Shown here: positions 1-7,900 of the stretch, piece after piece
How the letters are laid out: every line of letters begins with the position of its first letter
Position numbering within the stretch: the first letter of the stretch is position 1
Assembly (NCBI GenBank): GCA_036260075.1
Contig: DATAAM010000084.1
Location: forward strand, 1 to 18,970
Reading direction: 5' to 3'
Source: DATAAM01 sp036260075
GTDB taxonomy: Bacteria; Actinomycetota; Acidimicrobiia; Acidimicrobiales; JAHWLA01
Length of the DNA stretch: 18,970 nucleotides
The notes under the pieces: generated by a model
The model's input: only the letters and a program-made list of their open reading frames with translations
What the model was told of the DNA's origin: nothing
Database searches by the model: none
Translations under genes and position numbers: made by a program

Positions 1-1
1 G

Positions 2-589
2 CACACGGCCAAGTGGGAGCACGACGGCACGCTGTCGTTCCGCCGCTCGTGTGCCCACGGCGTGTGCGGCTCCGACGCCATGGTCATCAACGGCTCCAAC
101 GCCTTGGCGTGCATCAAGCTCATCCAGGACGTGGGCGAGGACATCACCGTCGAGCCCATCAGGGGGCTGCCGGTGATCAAGGACCTCGTGGTCGACATGG
201 AGCCGTTCTTCGCCCAGTACCGGTCGGTGCTCCCGTACCTGATCAACGACGACGACCCGGGCTACAAGGAGCGCTACCAGTCGACAGAGGACCGGGAGCG
301 CTACGACGACACCACCAAGTGCATCCTGTGCGCGGCGTGCACCACGTCGTGCCCGATCTACTGGGGCAACTCGTCGTACGTGGGGCCGGCGGCCATCGTC
401 AACGCCCACCGGTTCATCTTCGACTCCCGCGACCAGGCCGCCGACCAGCGCCTCGACATCCTCAACCAGCGCTCGGGGGTGTGGAAGTGCCGCACGGCGT
501 TCAACTGCTCGGAGGCCTGTCCCCGCGGCATCAAGGTCACCCACGCCATCGAAGAGGTGAAGCGCGCCCTCCTCTACGACCGGGTGTGA
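2..589 (+). CDS. sdhB: Succinate dehydrogenase iron-sulfur subunit, 3' part
   Basis: The gene is cut by the left edge of the window; the open frame runs from base 2 to a TGA at 587-589. The product carries the electron-transfer clusters of complex II, passing electrons from the flavoprotein SdhA to quinone at the inner face of the membrane. Ligand motifs are in family order. The 2Fe-2S loop reads SCAHGVCGSDAM, with Asp at the third ligand position as in the E. coli enzyme, followed by a later Cys in NALACIKL. The 4Fe-4S motif is CILCAACTTSCP and the 3Fe-4S motif is CRTAFNCSEACPRG. The C-terminus ends soon after the last cluster, which is normal. SdhA and the membrane subunits would lie to the left, outside the window. 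Identification is very secure. Confidence 0.96.
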   Translation, partial: HTAKWEHDGTLSFRRSCAHGVCGSDAMVINGSNALACIKLIQDVGEDITVEPIRGLPVIKDLVVDMEPFFAQYRSVLPYLINDDDPGYKERYQSTEDRERYDDTTKCILCAACTTSCPIYWGNSSYVGPAAIVNAHRFIFDSRDQAADQRLDILNQRSGVWKCRTAFNCSEACPRGIKVTHAIEEVKRALLYDRV

Positions 590-759
590 ACTAGTCCGTT
601 CGGGTGGTTTTCGCCAACGCTCAACTCGCGTCGTAGCCTGTCCGATTGAAGCCTTCGGAGAAGGACTTCGCTTTCTCGGAAGAGAAGGTGAGGGCAAGGG
701 GGACGGGAGAACGGGGTCGTGGGACGTCGTGTCGGCCGTCGCCTGCAAACGGGACCGAC
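590..759 (+). promoter_or_regulatory. Intergenic leader upstream of the glycosidase-like gene
   Basis: This gap holds no convincing gene. It contains ACTAGTCC at 590-597, directly after the sdhB stop; the same octamer occurs upstream of the glycine-rich operon at 4860-4867. A TAGCCT hexamer at 634-639 resembles an actinobacterial -10 box, and a TTG lies 6 nt after it at 646. Two short hairpins follow: CCTTC-GGA-GAAGG near 652-664 and TTCTC-GGAA-GAGAA near 672-685. If transcription starts near 646 and translation at 760, the mRNA has a leader of about 115 nt with these hairpins. No riboswitch family was recognised. Confidence 0.4.
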
Positions 760-2427
760 ATGCGCGACGACATCGCCCACTTCCGACGCAGCGCCGCCGA
801 CCGCCGGCGAGCCCTGCTGCTGGCGTGGGCCGAACTGCTCGAACGGGCGATCTCGGACGGCCCCCGGCCGCTGCGCCCGGTCTTCGAGGCCGAGCTGGCC
901 TTCGAGCGCTGGGCGGGCGACGTCTGGCGCCGGCTGCGCCCCCGCCTGCGACTGCTGGCGGCGTGGACCGTGCGCAACGTCGAGGAGACGCTGACCACCG
1001 CAGGCCCGCACCTGCAGGCCGACGCCGACCGCCTGCTGCCGCGCGCCGCCACCGCCGCCCGGACCGTGCACCGGGGCTGGCGCCGGTTCGTCGACGCCGC
1101 CGACGACCTCGACCGCCACGTCAGTCGCCGCCTGCCGGACGCGCTGTCGCGCCACGACCAGCGCCGCCTGGCCGAGCTGCTGCTGGCCACCGCCGCCATG
1201 GTGGCCGTCCTGGGCGTGGCCGCCGCGGGCAACCTCGACCCAAACGTGCGGCCGTTCACCGTCGACCGCCTGGCAGGCGGCGCCCCCGCTCCCAACGAGG
1301 CGCTGGCGCCGGAGCCGGAGCCCGCCCCCGCCCCGGCCGACACCCCCGAGCAGCAGGCCGCTCCTGCGCCTGCGCCGGCGGCCGGGCCCGTGCCCGCCAC
1401 GCCCCCGCCCCCTCCGCCGCCCGCCATCCCGGCCCAGCGCGGCCCCGTCCCCGTGGGGAAGGGCATGTGGATCTACGTGGCCGAGCAGGCCGAGGGCGGC
1501 AACGCCGACGCCATCGTGGCCCGGGCCACCGCCACCGGGCTGACCCACCTCTACGTGCGCACGGGCACCCTGAAGGGCGGCTTCATCGGCGCCGACTTCC
1601 TCAACCGGCTGCTGCCCAAGGCCCACGCCGCGGGCCTGCGGGTCTACGCCTGGGACTTCCCCTACCTCAACGACGTGGCGGGCGACGTCAACCGGGCGCT
1701 GGCCGCCATCCGACACCTCACGCCCGACGGCCACCGGGTCGACGGCTACGCGGCCGACATCGAGCTGCGCAGCATGGGCGTGAACGTCACGCCGGAGACG
1801 GCGACGGCCTTCGGCTCGACGCTGCGGCGCATGGTCGGCCCCAACTACCCGCTGATCGCCACCGTGCCCCGGCCGTCGCCCGCGCTGGTCACGTACCCGT
1901 TCGCCGAGGTGGTGGCCTCCTTCGACGCCGTGGCCCCGATGGTCTACTGGCTGGGCCAGGACCCGGCCACGCACGTGATCGACACGATCAAGAAGCTGGC
2001 GCCCCTGGGCAAGCCGATCATCCCGGTGGGCCAGGCCTACGACGGGATCCGCGAGGGCGGCCCGCCCGGCGTGCCGCCACGCGACCAGTTGCTGCGCTTC
2101 ATGCAGGCGGCCGAGGAGCACGGCGCCGTAGGCGTGTCGTGGTGGTCGTGGCAGCACGCCGACCAGCAGGCGTGGGACGCCGTCCGCGACGCCACCAGCT
2201 TCACCCTGCCGTCGTCGCCCGCGCTGTCGCCCTGGCAGATCCGGGCCTACCAGACGCTCGTGGCCACGCTCGGCTTCCCCATGCCGATCACCGGCCTGTG
2301 GGACGACGCCACGATCAACGCCGTCAAGGCCTACCAGGCCGCGGCCCGGCTGCCCCAGACGGGCGTGGTCGACGAGGCCACCCGGGCCATCCTGCTGTCG
2401 CCCTTCGCTCCGCCACTGCTGCCCTAG
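760..2427 (+). CDS. Membrane-anchored glycosidase-like TIM-barrel protein with peptidoglycan-binding domain
   Basis: The 555-residue product has four parts. Residues 1-138 are Arg-rich and helical and probably cytoplasmic. A hydrophobic segment at about 140-157 (LLATAAMVAVLGVAAAG) should anchor it. A Pro/Ala/Glu-rich linker spans about 173-227. A domain at about 235-480 looks like the glycoside-hydrolase-like TIM barrels of bacterial cell-wall proteins; GYAADIEL, APMVYWLG and VSWWSWQHA mark successive strands, with Asp/Glu of the first as candidate acid residues. The C-terminus at about 489-551 is a PG_binding_1 repeat (GLWDDATINAVKAYQ, TGVVDEATRAIL). It probably works on or binds the cell wall; substrate and catalytic activity are unproven. 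The frame is open back to a TTG at 646, but the first 38 codons look non-coding, so the ATG at 760 is preferred. modA follows after 9 nt. Confidence 0.8.
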   Translation: MRDDIAHFRRSAADRRRALLLAWAELLERAISDGPRPLRPVFEAELAFERWAGDVWRRLRPRLRLLAAWTVRNVEETLTTAGPHLQADADRLLPRAATAARTVHRGWRRFVDAADDLDRHVSRRLPDALSRHDQRRLAELLLATAAMVAVLGVAAAGNLDPNVRPFTVDRLAGGAPAPNEALAPEPEPAPAPADTPEQQAAPAPAPAAGPVPATPPPPPPPAIPAQRGPVPVGKGMWIYVAEQAEGGNADAIVARATATGLTHLYVRTGTLKGGFIGADFLNRLLPKAHAAGLRVYAWDFPYLNDVAGDVNRALAAIRHLTPDGHRVDGYAADIELRSMGVNVTPETATAFGSTLRRMVGPNYPLIATVPRPSPALVTYPFAEVVASFDAVAPMVYWLGQDPATHVIDTIKKLAPLGKPIIPVGQAYDGIREGGPPGVPPRDQLLRFMQAAEEHGAVGVSWWSWQHADQQAWDAVRDATSFTLPSSPALSPWQIRAYQTLVATLGFPMPITGLWDDATINAVKAYQAAARLPQTGVVDEATRAILLSPFAPPLLP

Positions 2428-2430
2428 CCT
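2425..2430 (+). promoter_or_regulatory. Candidate -10 box of modABC
   Basis: TAGCCT fits the TANNNT -10 consensus. Its first three bases are the stop codon of the preceding gene, and its end lies 6 nt before the modA GTG, the spacing expected for a leaderless transcript. No convincing -35 box was seen. No ribosome-binding site precedes the GTG. Confidence 0.45.
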
Positions 2431-2436
2431 CCCCGT

Positions 2437-3069
2437 GTGCTCCGCCGGGGACTGCTCGCGCTCCTGCTCGTGCTCCCGGGTTGCGCCGACGACAGCCCCC
2501 GGCCCACGGTGTTCGCCGCCTCGTCGCTGACGGAGGCGTTCCGGGCGCTCGACGTCGACGCCGACTTCTCGTTCGGGTCGTCGTCGCGCCTGGCCCGGCA
2601 GGTGGCAGAGGGCGCCCCCGCCGACGTGCTGGCCACGGCCGACGAGGCGAGCATGCGCTCGGCGGGACGGGGGCGGCCCGTGCCCTTCGCCACCAACCGG
2701 CTGGTCGTCGCCCACCGGGGCGCCGTGCGAGAGCCGGCCGACCTGCCCCGCCTCCGAGTGGTGCTGGCCGCCCCGTCCGTGCCCGCCGGGCGCTACGCGG
2801 CGCAGGCGCTGGCGGCCGCGGGCGTCGTCGTGCAGCCGCTCTCGCTGGAGCCGGACGTGCGGGCGGTGGCGGCCAAGGTCCGCAGCGGCGAGGCCGACGC
2901 GGGCGTCGTCTACGCCACCGACGCCGAGGGCCTCCAGACCGTCGAGCTGGGCGTGGAGGCTCGCTACGTGGTGGCCGCCCTGACCGACCGCGGCCGGCCG
3001 TTCGTGGCCCTGCTGCTGGGCGCCCGCGGCAGGCGCGTGCTGACAGAGCACGGGTTCGGGCTGCCGTGA
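2437..3069 (+). CDS. modA: Molybdate ABC transporter substrate-binding lipoprotein
   Basis: The 210-residue product should be the extracytoplasmic receptor that captures molybdate (or tungstate) and delivers it to ModB. It starts with a short lipoprotein signal, LLALLLVLPGC, in which LPGC is the lipobox and Cys the lipidated residue. Family motifs follow: VFAASSLTEAF at the first oxyanion-binding loop, FGSSSRLARQVAEGAPADV at the second, then NRLVVAHR and GEADAGVVYATDA. It is shorter than typical ModA proteins of about 230-260 residues but keeps all the recognisable motifs. A GTG start is the only reasonable one before the signal peptide. The stop overlaps the modB GTG as GTGA. The order modA-modB-modC confirms the call. 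Confidence 0.9.
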   Translation: MLRRGLLALLLVLPGCADDSPRPTVFAASSLTEAFRALDVDADFSFGSSSRLARQVAEGAPADVLATADEASMRSAGRGRPVPFATNRLVVAHRGAVREPADLPRLRVVLAAPSVPAGRYAAQALAAAGVVVQPLSLEPDVRAVAAKVRSGEADAGVVYATDAEGLQTVELGVEARYVVAALTDRGRPFVALLLGARGRRVLTEHGFGLP

Positions 3070-3887
3070 CCGAGCGTCCTTCCGATTCCGGGCACGCTTT
3101 TGTGCCGCATCGGCACAAAAACGTGCCCAGAACGCCGGTCGGCCTGGTGGCGGCGGCGGGGATCGGCGTCGTCGTGCTCGGCGTGCCAGTGCTCGGCCTG
3201 CTGGCGCGCACCCCCTGGTCGGACGCCGGGCGGATCCTGCGGGCCGACGCCACCCTCGACGCCCTGCGCATCTCGCTGGCGGCGGCGACCCTGGCCGCCG
3301 GTCTGGCCGTCGCGCTGGGGGTGCCGCTGGCGTGGGTGCTGGCCCGCACGACGGTGCCGGGACGGGCAGTGCTGCGGGCGCTGGCGCTGCTGCCGCTCGT
3401 CCTCCCCCCGGTGGTGGGCGGCGTGGCGCTCCTGGCCGCCTTCGGGCGCCGGGGCCTGCTGGGCGGCGCCCTCGACCTGCCGTTCTCGTTCCGGGGCGTG
3501 GTGGCCGCCGAGCTGTTCGTGGCGCTGCCGTTCGTCGTCGTCACCGTGGAGGCAGGCCTGCGGCAGCTCGACACCCGCTACGAGGAAGCTGCCGCCCTGC
3601 TCGGCGCCGGGCCGTGGACGGTGTTCCGCACCGTCACCCTGCCCCTCACACTGCCCGCCGTGGGGGCGGGCGCGGCGCTGGCCTGGGCGCGGGCGCTCGG
3701 CGAGTTCGGCGCCACGGTGACGTTCGCGGGCACGCTGCCGGGGCGCACCGAAACGTTGCCGTCGGCCGTCTACGTCGCCCTCGAGGCAGAGCCGGGCGCC
3801 GCCCTCGTCCTCAGCGTGCTGCTGCTCGCCATCGCGGTGGCCGTCCTGTTCGCCCTGCGGGGCCGATGGCTGGGCGCATGGCGGTAG
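3066..3887 (+). CDS. modB: Molybdate ABC transporter permease
   Basis: This 273-residue protein forms the membrane channel of the molybdate importer. Several hydrophobic helices are evident, starting at VGLVAAAGIGVVVLGVPVLG. The cytoplasmic EAA loop that docks on ModC reads EEAAALLGAGPWTVFRTVTL, the standard pattern for type I importers, followed by GEFGATVTFAG typical of ModB/CysT proteins. The GTG at 3066 overlaps the modA stop (GTGA). An alternative GTG at 3123 would start the protein just before the first helix and leave a large hairpin (3090-3128) mostly outside the coding region; the residues between the two starts (SDSGHAFVPHRHKNV) are encoded by that hairpin and are not family-like. 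Function is secure; the start is not. Confidence 0.9.
   Translation: MTERPSDSGHAFVPHRHKNVPRTPVGLVAAAGIGVVVLGVPVLGLLARTPWSDAGRILRADATLDALRISLAAATLAAGLAVALGVPLAWVLARTTVPGRAVLRALALLPLVLPPVVGGVALLAAFGRRGLLGGALDLPFSFRGVVAAELFVALPFVVVTVEAGLRQLDTRYEEAAALLGAGPWTVFRTVTLPLTLPAVGAGAALAWARALGEFGATVTFAGTLPGRTETLPSAVYVALEAEPGAALVLSVLLLAIAVAVLFALRGRWLGAWR
3090..3128. repeat. Near-perfect 18-bp inverted repeat at the modA/modB junction
   Basis: The left arm at 3090-3107 (GGGCACGCTTTTGTGCCG) and right arm at 3111-3128 (CGGCACAAAAACGTGCCC) pair at 17 of 18 positions around a 3-nt CAT loop. The single mismatch is position 8 of the left arm. It lies 20 bases after the modA stop and spans the alternative modB GTG at 3123. 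It has no U-tract, so it is not a classical terminator. It could be a processing or stabilising stem, a translation-control stem for modB, or a dispersed palindromic element. No second copy was seen in this window. Confidence 0.85.
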
Positions 3888-4804
3888 CGCTCGACCTGGC
3901 ACCCGGGCGCACCGTGGTGGTCGTGGGACCCAACGGGGCGGGCAAGACCACGTTGCTCCGCCGCTTGGCCGAGGAGTCCACGGATCGGGTGGGCGTCGTG
4001 CACCAGGACCTGCGCCTCTTCCCGCACCTCACCGCCCTCGACAACGTGGCCTACGGCCTGCGGCGAAGAGGCCTGCGACGGGCCGAGGCCCGGCGACGGG
4101 CGGCCGAGTGGCTGGCCCGGGTGGGCGTGGCCGAACGCGCCGACGCCCGGCCTGCCGAGCTCTCGGGCGGCGAGGCGCAGCGGGTGGCCCTGGCCCGGGC
4201 GCTGGCGCCCGAGCCGCAGCTGCTGCTGCTCGACGAGCCGCTCTCGGCGCTCGACGCCGTCACCCGTCCGGCCGTGCGCCGCCTGCTGGCCGAGCACCTG
4301 CGCGCCTTCGCCGGCCCGCGCGTGCTCGTCAGCCACGACGCCGTCGACGCCATGACGCTGGCCGACACGGTGGTGGTCCTGGAGGCCGGCGAGGTCACGC
4401 AGTCGGGCTCGCCCGAAGAGGTGCGCGCCCGACCTCGATCGCCCTACGTGGCCGAGCTGGTGGGCGTCAACCTCCTGCGCGGAACGGCCGCCGCCGGCGC
4501 CGTGCGCATCGGCGACGCCACGCTCACCGCCGCCGAGGCGCCCGACGGCGACGTGCTCGTGTCGTTCCACCCCCACGCGGTCGCCCTGCATGCCGGCCCT
4601 CCGGGCGGGTCGCCCCGCAACCTGTTGCACGGCACGGTGCGGTCCCTCCACTCCGACGGCCACCGCGTGCGCGTCGAGATCGACGCCGCCGTGCCGCTCG
4701 TGGCCGAGGTGACGGCCGCCGCCGCCGAGGAGCTGCGACTGGCCGAGGGCGTGGACGTGTGGGCGGCCGTCAAGGCGACCGAGCTGCGGGTCGAGCCCGC
4801 CTGA
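3866..4804 (+). CDS. modC: Molybdate ABC transporter ATP-binding protein
   Basis: This 312-residue cytoplasmic ATPase powers the ModB channel. Nucleotide-binding motifs are complete: Walker A GPNGAGKTT, Q-loop VHQDLRLFPHLT, signature LSGGEAQRVALARAL, Walker B LLLLDEPLSALD and switch His in VLVSHD. The C-terminal third (from about GVNLLRGTAAAG) is a TOBE-type oxyanion-sensing region ending in VWAAVKATELRVEPA. The N-terminus is unusually short: only about 15 residues (ALDLAPGRT) precede Walker A, so the first one or two strands found in ordinary ModC are missing. Starts are possible at ATG 3866 or ATG 3878; both overlap the end of modB (by 22 or 10 nt). No modE or molybdenum-cofactor gene lies nearby. 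Confidence 0.9.
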   Translation: MAGRMAVALDLAPGRTVVVVGPNGAGKTTLLRRLAEESTDRVGVVHQDLRLFPHLTALDNVAYGLRRRGLRRAEARRRAAEWLARVGVAERADARPAELSGGEAQRVALARALAPEPQLLLLDEPLSALDAVTRPAVRRLLAEHLRAFAGPRVLVSHDAVDAMTLADTVVVLEAGEVTQSGSPEEVRARPRSPYVAELVGVNLLRGTAAAGAVRIGDATLTAAEAPDGDVLVSFHPHAVALHAGPPGGSPRNLLHGTVRSLHSDGHRVRVEIDAAVPLVAEVTAAAAEELRLAEGVDVWAAVKATELRVEPA

Positions 4805-4840
4805 CCGGGCCCAGAACGCTCCCCGAGGGAAGGTTGCGGA

Positions 4841-4890
4841 GATCTCGTTCGAGATCGTGACTAGTCCTCATACCATCGGGACCAGTCCTC
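4841..4890 (+). promoter_or_regulatory. Candidate promoter and operator region of the glycine-rich operon
   Basis: In the 120-nt gap after modC there is a perfect inverted repeat, GATCTCG-TT-CGAGATC, at 4841-4856. It is followed by two near-identical direct repeats, GACTAGTCCTC at 4859-4869 and GACCAGTCCTC at 4880-4890, 21 bp apart start to start (two helical turns). A TANNNT hexamer, TACCAT, sits between them at 4871-4876. A regulator bound to the repeats would flank the -10 box. Transcription from here would give a leader of roughly 40 nt ending in the strong ribosome-binding site AAAAGGGGCGGGG before the GTG at 4925. The regulator is unknown. Confidence 0.45.
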
Positions 4891-4924
4891 GAACGCGGGG
4901 GCAAACGGCGAAAAGGGGCGGGGC

Positions 4925-7900
4925 GTGGGGGCTGGGACGTTTTCGAGGATTCTGCACGGTCGTCGTCGCGCCCATGCGCGCCGCACGGCCACGGCGTTCG
5001 TGGGGATGTGCCTGCTGCTGGGCACGCTGGCGAGCGACACCGGCAGCGCGGGAGCGACCGGGCGCCCACCGCAGGTCGAGCTCGACACGTTGGTGCCGGG
5101 CGACCAGCGGAACACGGTCCACCGGGAGCAGCCGCTGGCTGCCCGGTTCACCGAGGCGGACCGCGAGCACGTCGATCCGGCGTCGATCACGTTCCGACTG
5201 ACCGACGGCGACACCGGAGTCACCACCACCTTCGACGGTGACGACGTGCAGTACGACGCCGCCACCGGCGTCGCCCGCAGCACCCCGGCGACCCTCGAGC
5301 CCGAGCACCGCTACGAGGTCGTGCTGACCGCGGCCGACGGAGCCGGCACCGCGCAGTCGACCACGTGGACGTTCCGCTCGATGACGATCGAGGCCTCCGA
5401 GGCGTCGGCGAGCATCTCCGGCAGCGAGGGCACGCGGGTCGGCGACGACGGCGAGAACGCGGCGTGGGAGTTCGTGCCGCAGCTCGACCTGGGCCGCTTC
5501 ACCGTGACCGCCTCGCCCACCGCCCACAGCGGCTACGGGCCCATCGGCCACGACGTGCCGCTGGGTGCGGCGCGGGTGGAGTTCTCGCTTCCCGGCCAGC
5601 CCGAGGGCACGCGACTCTCCGTGCCCGCCTACGCCCCGGACAAGACGGTCACTGCCTACAAGCAGTACGTGCAGTTCCGGGAGGACCCCCAGCGGACGAA
5701 GACCATGCAGGCGAGCGCCGTCTTCCTGGAGCCCGTGACGGTCAGCCTTCCCGCACTGGCCACCGATGCGGTCCTCGAGCTCGACGTGCTGAAGGCGCCC
5801 GCGTCGATCCCGGCCTTCGAGTGCCCCGACCCGTTCGTGGGCGCACCGGGGTGCGACCCCGACGCCTTGCGCTTCTTCATGGCCGAGGACTTCGCCCTCG
5901 ACCTGCTCGCCAAGCAGCAGCGGGGCCAGGCCATCTCGCCTGCCGCCGTGCCCGACGTGTTCGTGGGGCTGGCCCAGTACCTGTGCGGCACGGCCGACCC
6001 GGAGACGGGTCGGTGCAAGCTGCCGGTGCCCCACTGGGCGCCCCTCGACCCCGACACCTGGCAGCGAGGCGACCTGCCCCGCGCACCTGCGGAACCGGCC
6101 GTGTTCGCCACGCCGGGGTCGTACCAGTGGATCGTGCCGCCCGACGTGCGGTCGGTCGAGGTGGCCGTGCGCGGTGGCGTGGGCGGCGGCCTCCCCGGCT
6201 TCTTCGGGGCGGCCACGACGCAGCACGCCACCCTCTCGGTGTCGCCCAACCAGGTGCTCGACATCGTGGTGGGCGGCGCCGGTCGCGACGGCAACGGCGG
6301 CTACGGCGGCGGCGGCAACGGCGGCACCGGCGTGATCGGGCCGTGCTGCGGCGGCGGCGGCAACGGCTACGGCGGCGGCGGGGCCAGCCGCGTCACCCGC
6401 AGCGGCGCCCACCTCGTGGTCGGCGCGGGCGGCGGCGGACAGGGCGGCGGCGGCACCACCAGCTCGACGAGCCTCGGCGTGCCCTCCGCGGGCGCCACCA
6501 CCCAGGGCGGCACCGGCGGCGACGCGGGCGCCCCGGCGGTGGACGGCGGCCGCGGCAGCTCGATCCCGGGCAACTGGCCGGGCGGCTTCGGCGGCCGAGC
6601 AGGCGGAGCCTCGGCGGGCGGCGCCGGCGGGTCCGGCATCGCCGACCCCGACGGCGTGGCCGGCGGCTCGCTGGTGGGCGGGCGCGGCGGCAACGCCTCG
6701 GCCCCCGGCAGCGGCGGTGGTGGCGGCGGCGCGGGCATCTGGGGCGGCGGGGGCGGCGAGGCGGCCTGGTACGGCGGCCTCGGGGGCGGGGGCGGCGGTG
6801 GCGGCGGCGGTCGCTCCCTCGGCGGCACCACCCTGACCGCGGCGTCGACAGTGGGCGACGCGGGCCAGGACGGCTTCGTGGCCATCGTCCCCAAGGAGAC
6901 GTTCACCACCACGACGTCGGCGAGCTCCCTCGAGTGGCAGGACGGGCAGCCGGTGGCCGACCGCGTCGAGATCGACGGCACGACGTTCTTCGAAGGCGTC
7001 TCGTACCCCGGCGACATGGACATCCCGACGCCGCAGCAGTTCGCCGACGCCTGCGCGGCGGGTTACCGCTGCGTCTCCAACGACGTCTCCATGCAGCAGG
7101 CGGCGGCGGCCGGCGACCCGGCGGGCGGTGGCTACCAGAACCGCGACCTCCAGCGCCGGTGCCTGTTCATCGACGGCTACAACCGGCCCAAGGACGACTG
7201 CAACCAGGAGATGGGGGCCGTCGGGGTGCTGCCCTACCAGGGCGGCGACAACCAGCTCATGGCGGCGTGGGTCACGCAGCTCGGCCTGGCCGACAACACG
7301 ACGAACGCGCCGCCGCCCGACGACCGCATGAAGTCGCCCGCCGCGGTGGACGGCTTCGGTGCCTCGTGGTTCGACGACGGGCACGAAAGAGGCGGACAGA
7401 AGTGGTCGCACCGGCCGTCGACGACGGACGTGTTCTTCGTGCAGAGCGACTGGTACTACCACCGCAACGACATCCCGCAGTGCCACCGGGCGTTCGCGGG
7501 CTGCACCACACCGATCCCGCCCACCCGCGACGTCAGCCACTACGTCAACGTGAGCACGATCACAGCGGACACGTCGTCGGTGCAGTCGGCCTCCGACTAC
7601 CTGCCGGGGCAGGGCTGGGGCTACGGGTTCAAGATCCCGTACCTGCCGACCAGCCCGCTCGACGGCAACGGCTGGCCGAAGACGAGCACGCAGTACTACG
7701 ACGCCTGCTACGCCCACTACTACACAGTGGGGAACACGAACTGCCAGGACCAGTCGGGCAACTCCAGCTGGTTCACCGGCTACTACAACCCCGACTCGGG
7801 CACACGACTCGGTCCGCGAGCCGGGATGGGCCGCTCCTACGGCTACCACGTCGAGGCCAAGTTCAGCGGCACCCAGTCGTCGCAGGCCGGATGGTTCGCG

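Noticed and set aside
646..759. TTG at 646 as start of the glycosidase-like gene
   Set aside because: A TAGCCT box 6 nt upstream is tempting, but TTG is a poor leaderless start and the added 38 residues do not look coding; ATG 760 was kept.
574..3051. Long minus-strand open frame opposite the glycosidase-like gene and modA
   Set aside because: Translation is Gly/Arg/His-rich with no domain, typical of antisense frames in GC-rich DNA; the plus strand encodes recognisable proteins.
3090..3128. Rho-independent terminator after modA
   Set aside because: The stem is strong but has no following T-run, and modB/modC must be expressed with modA; a processing or control stem fits better.
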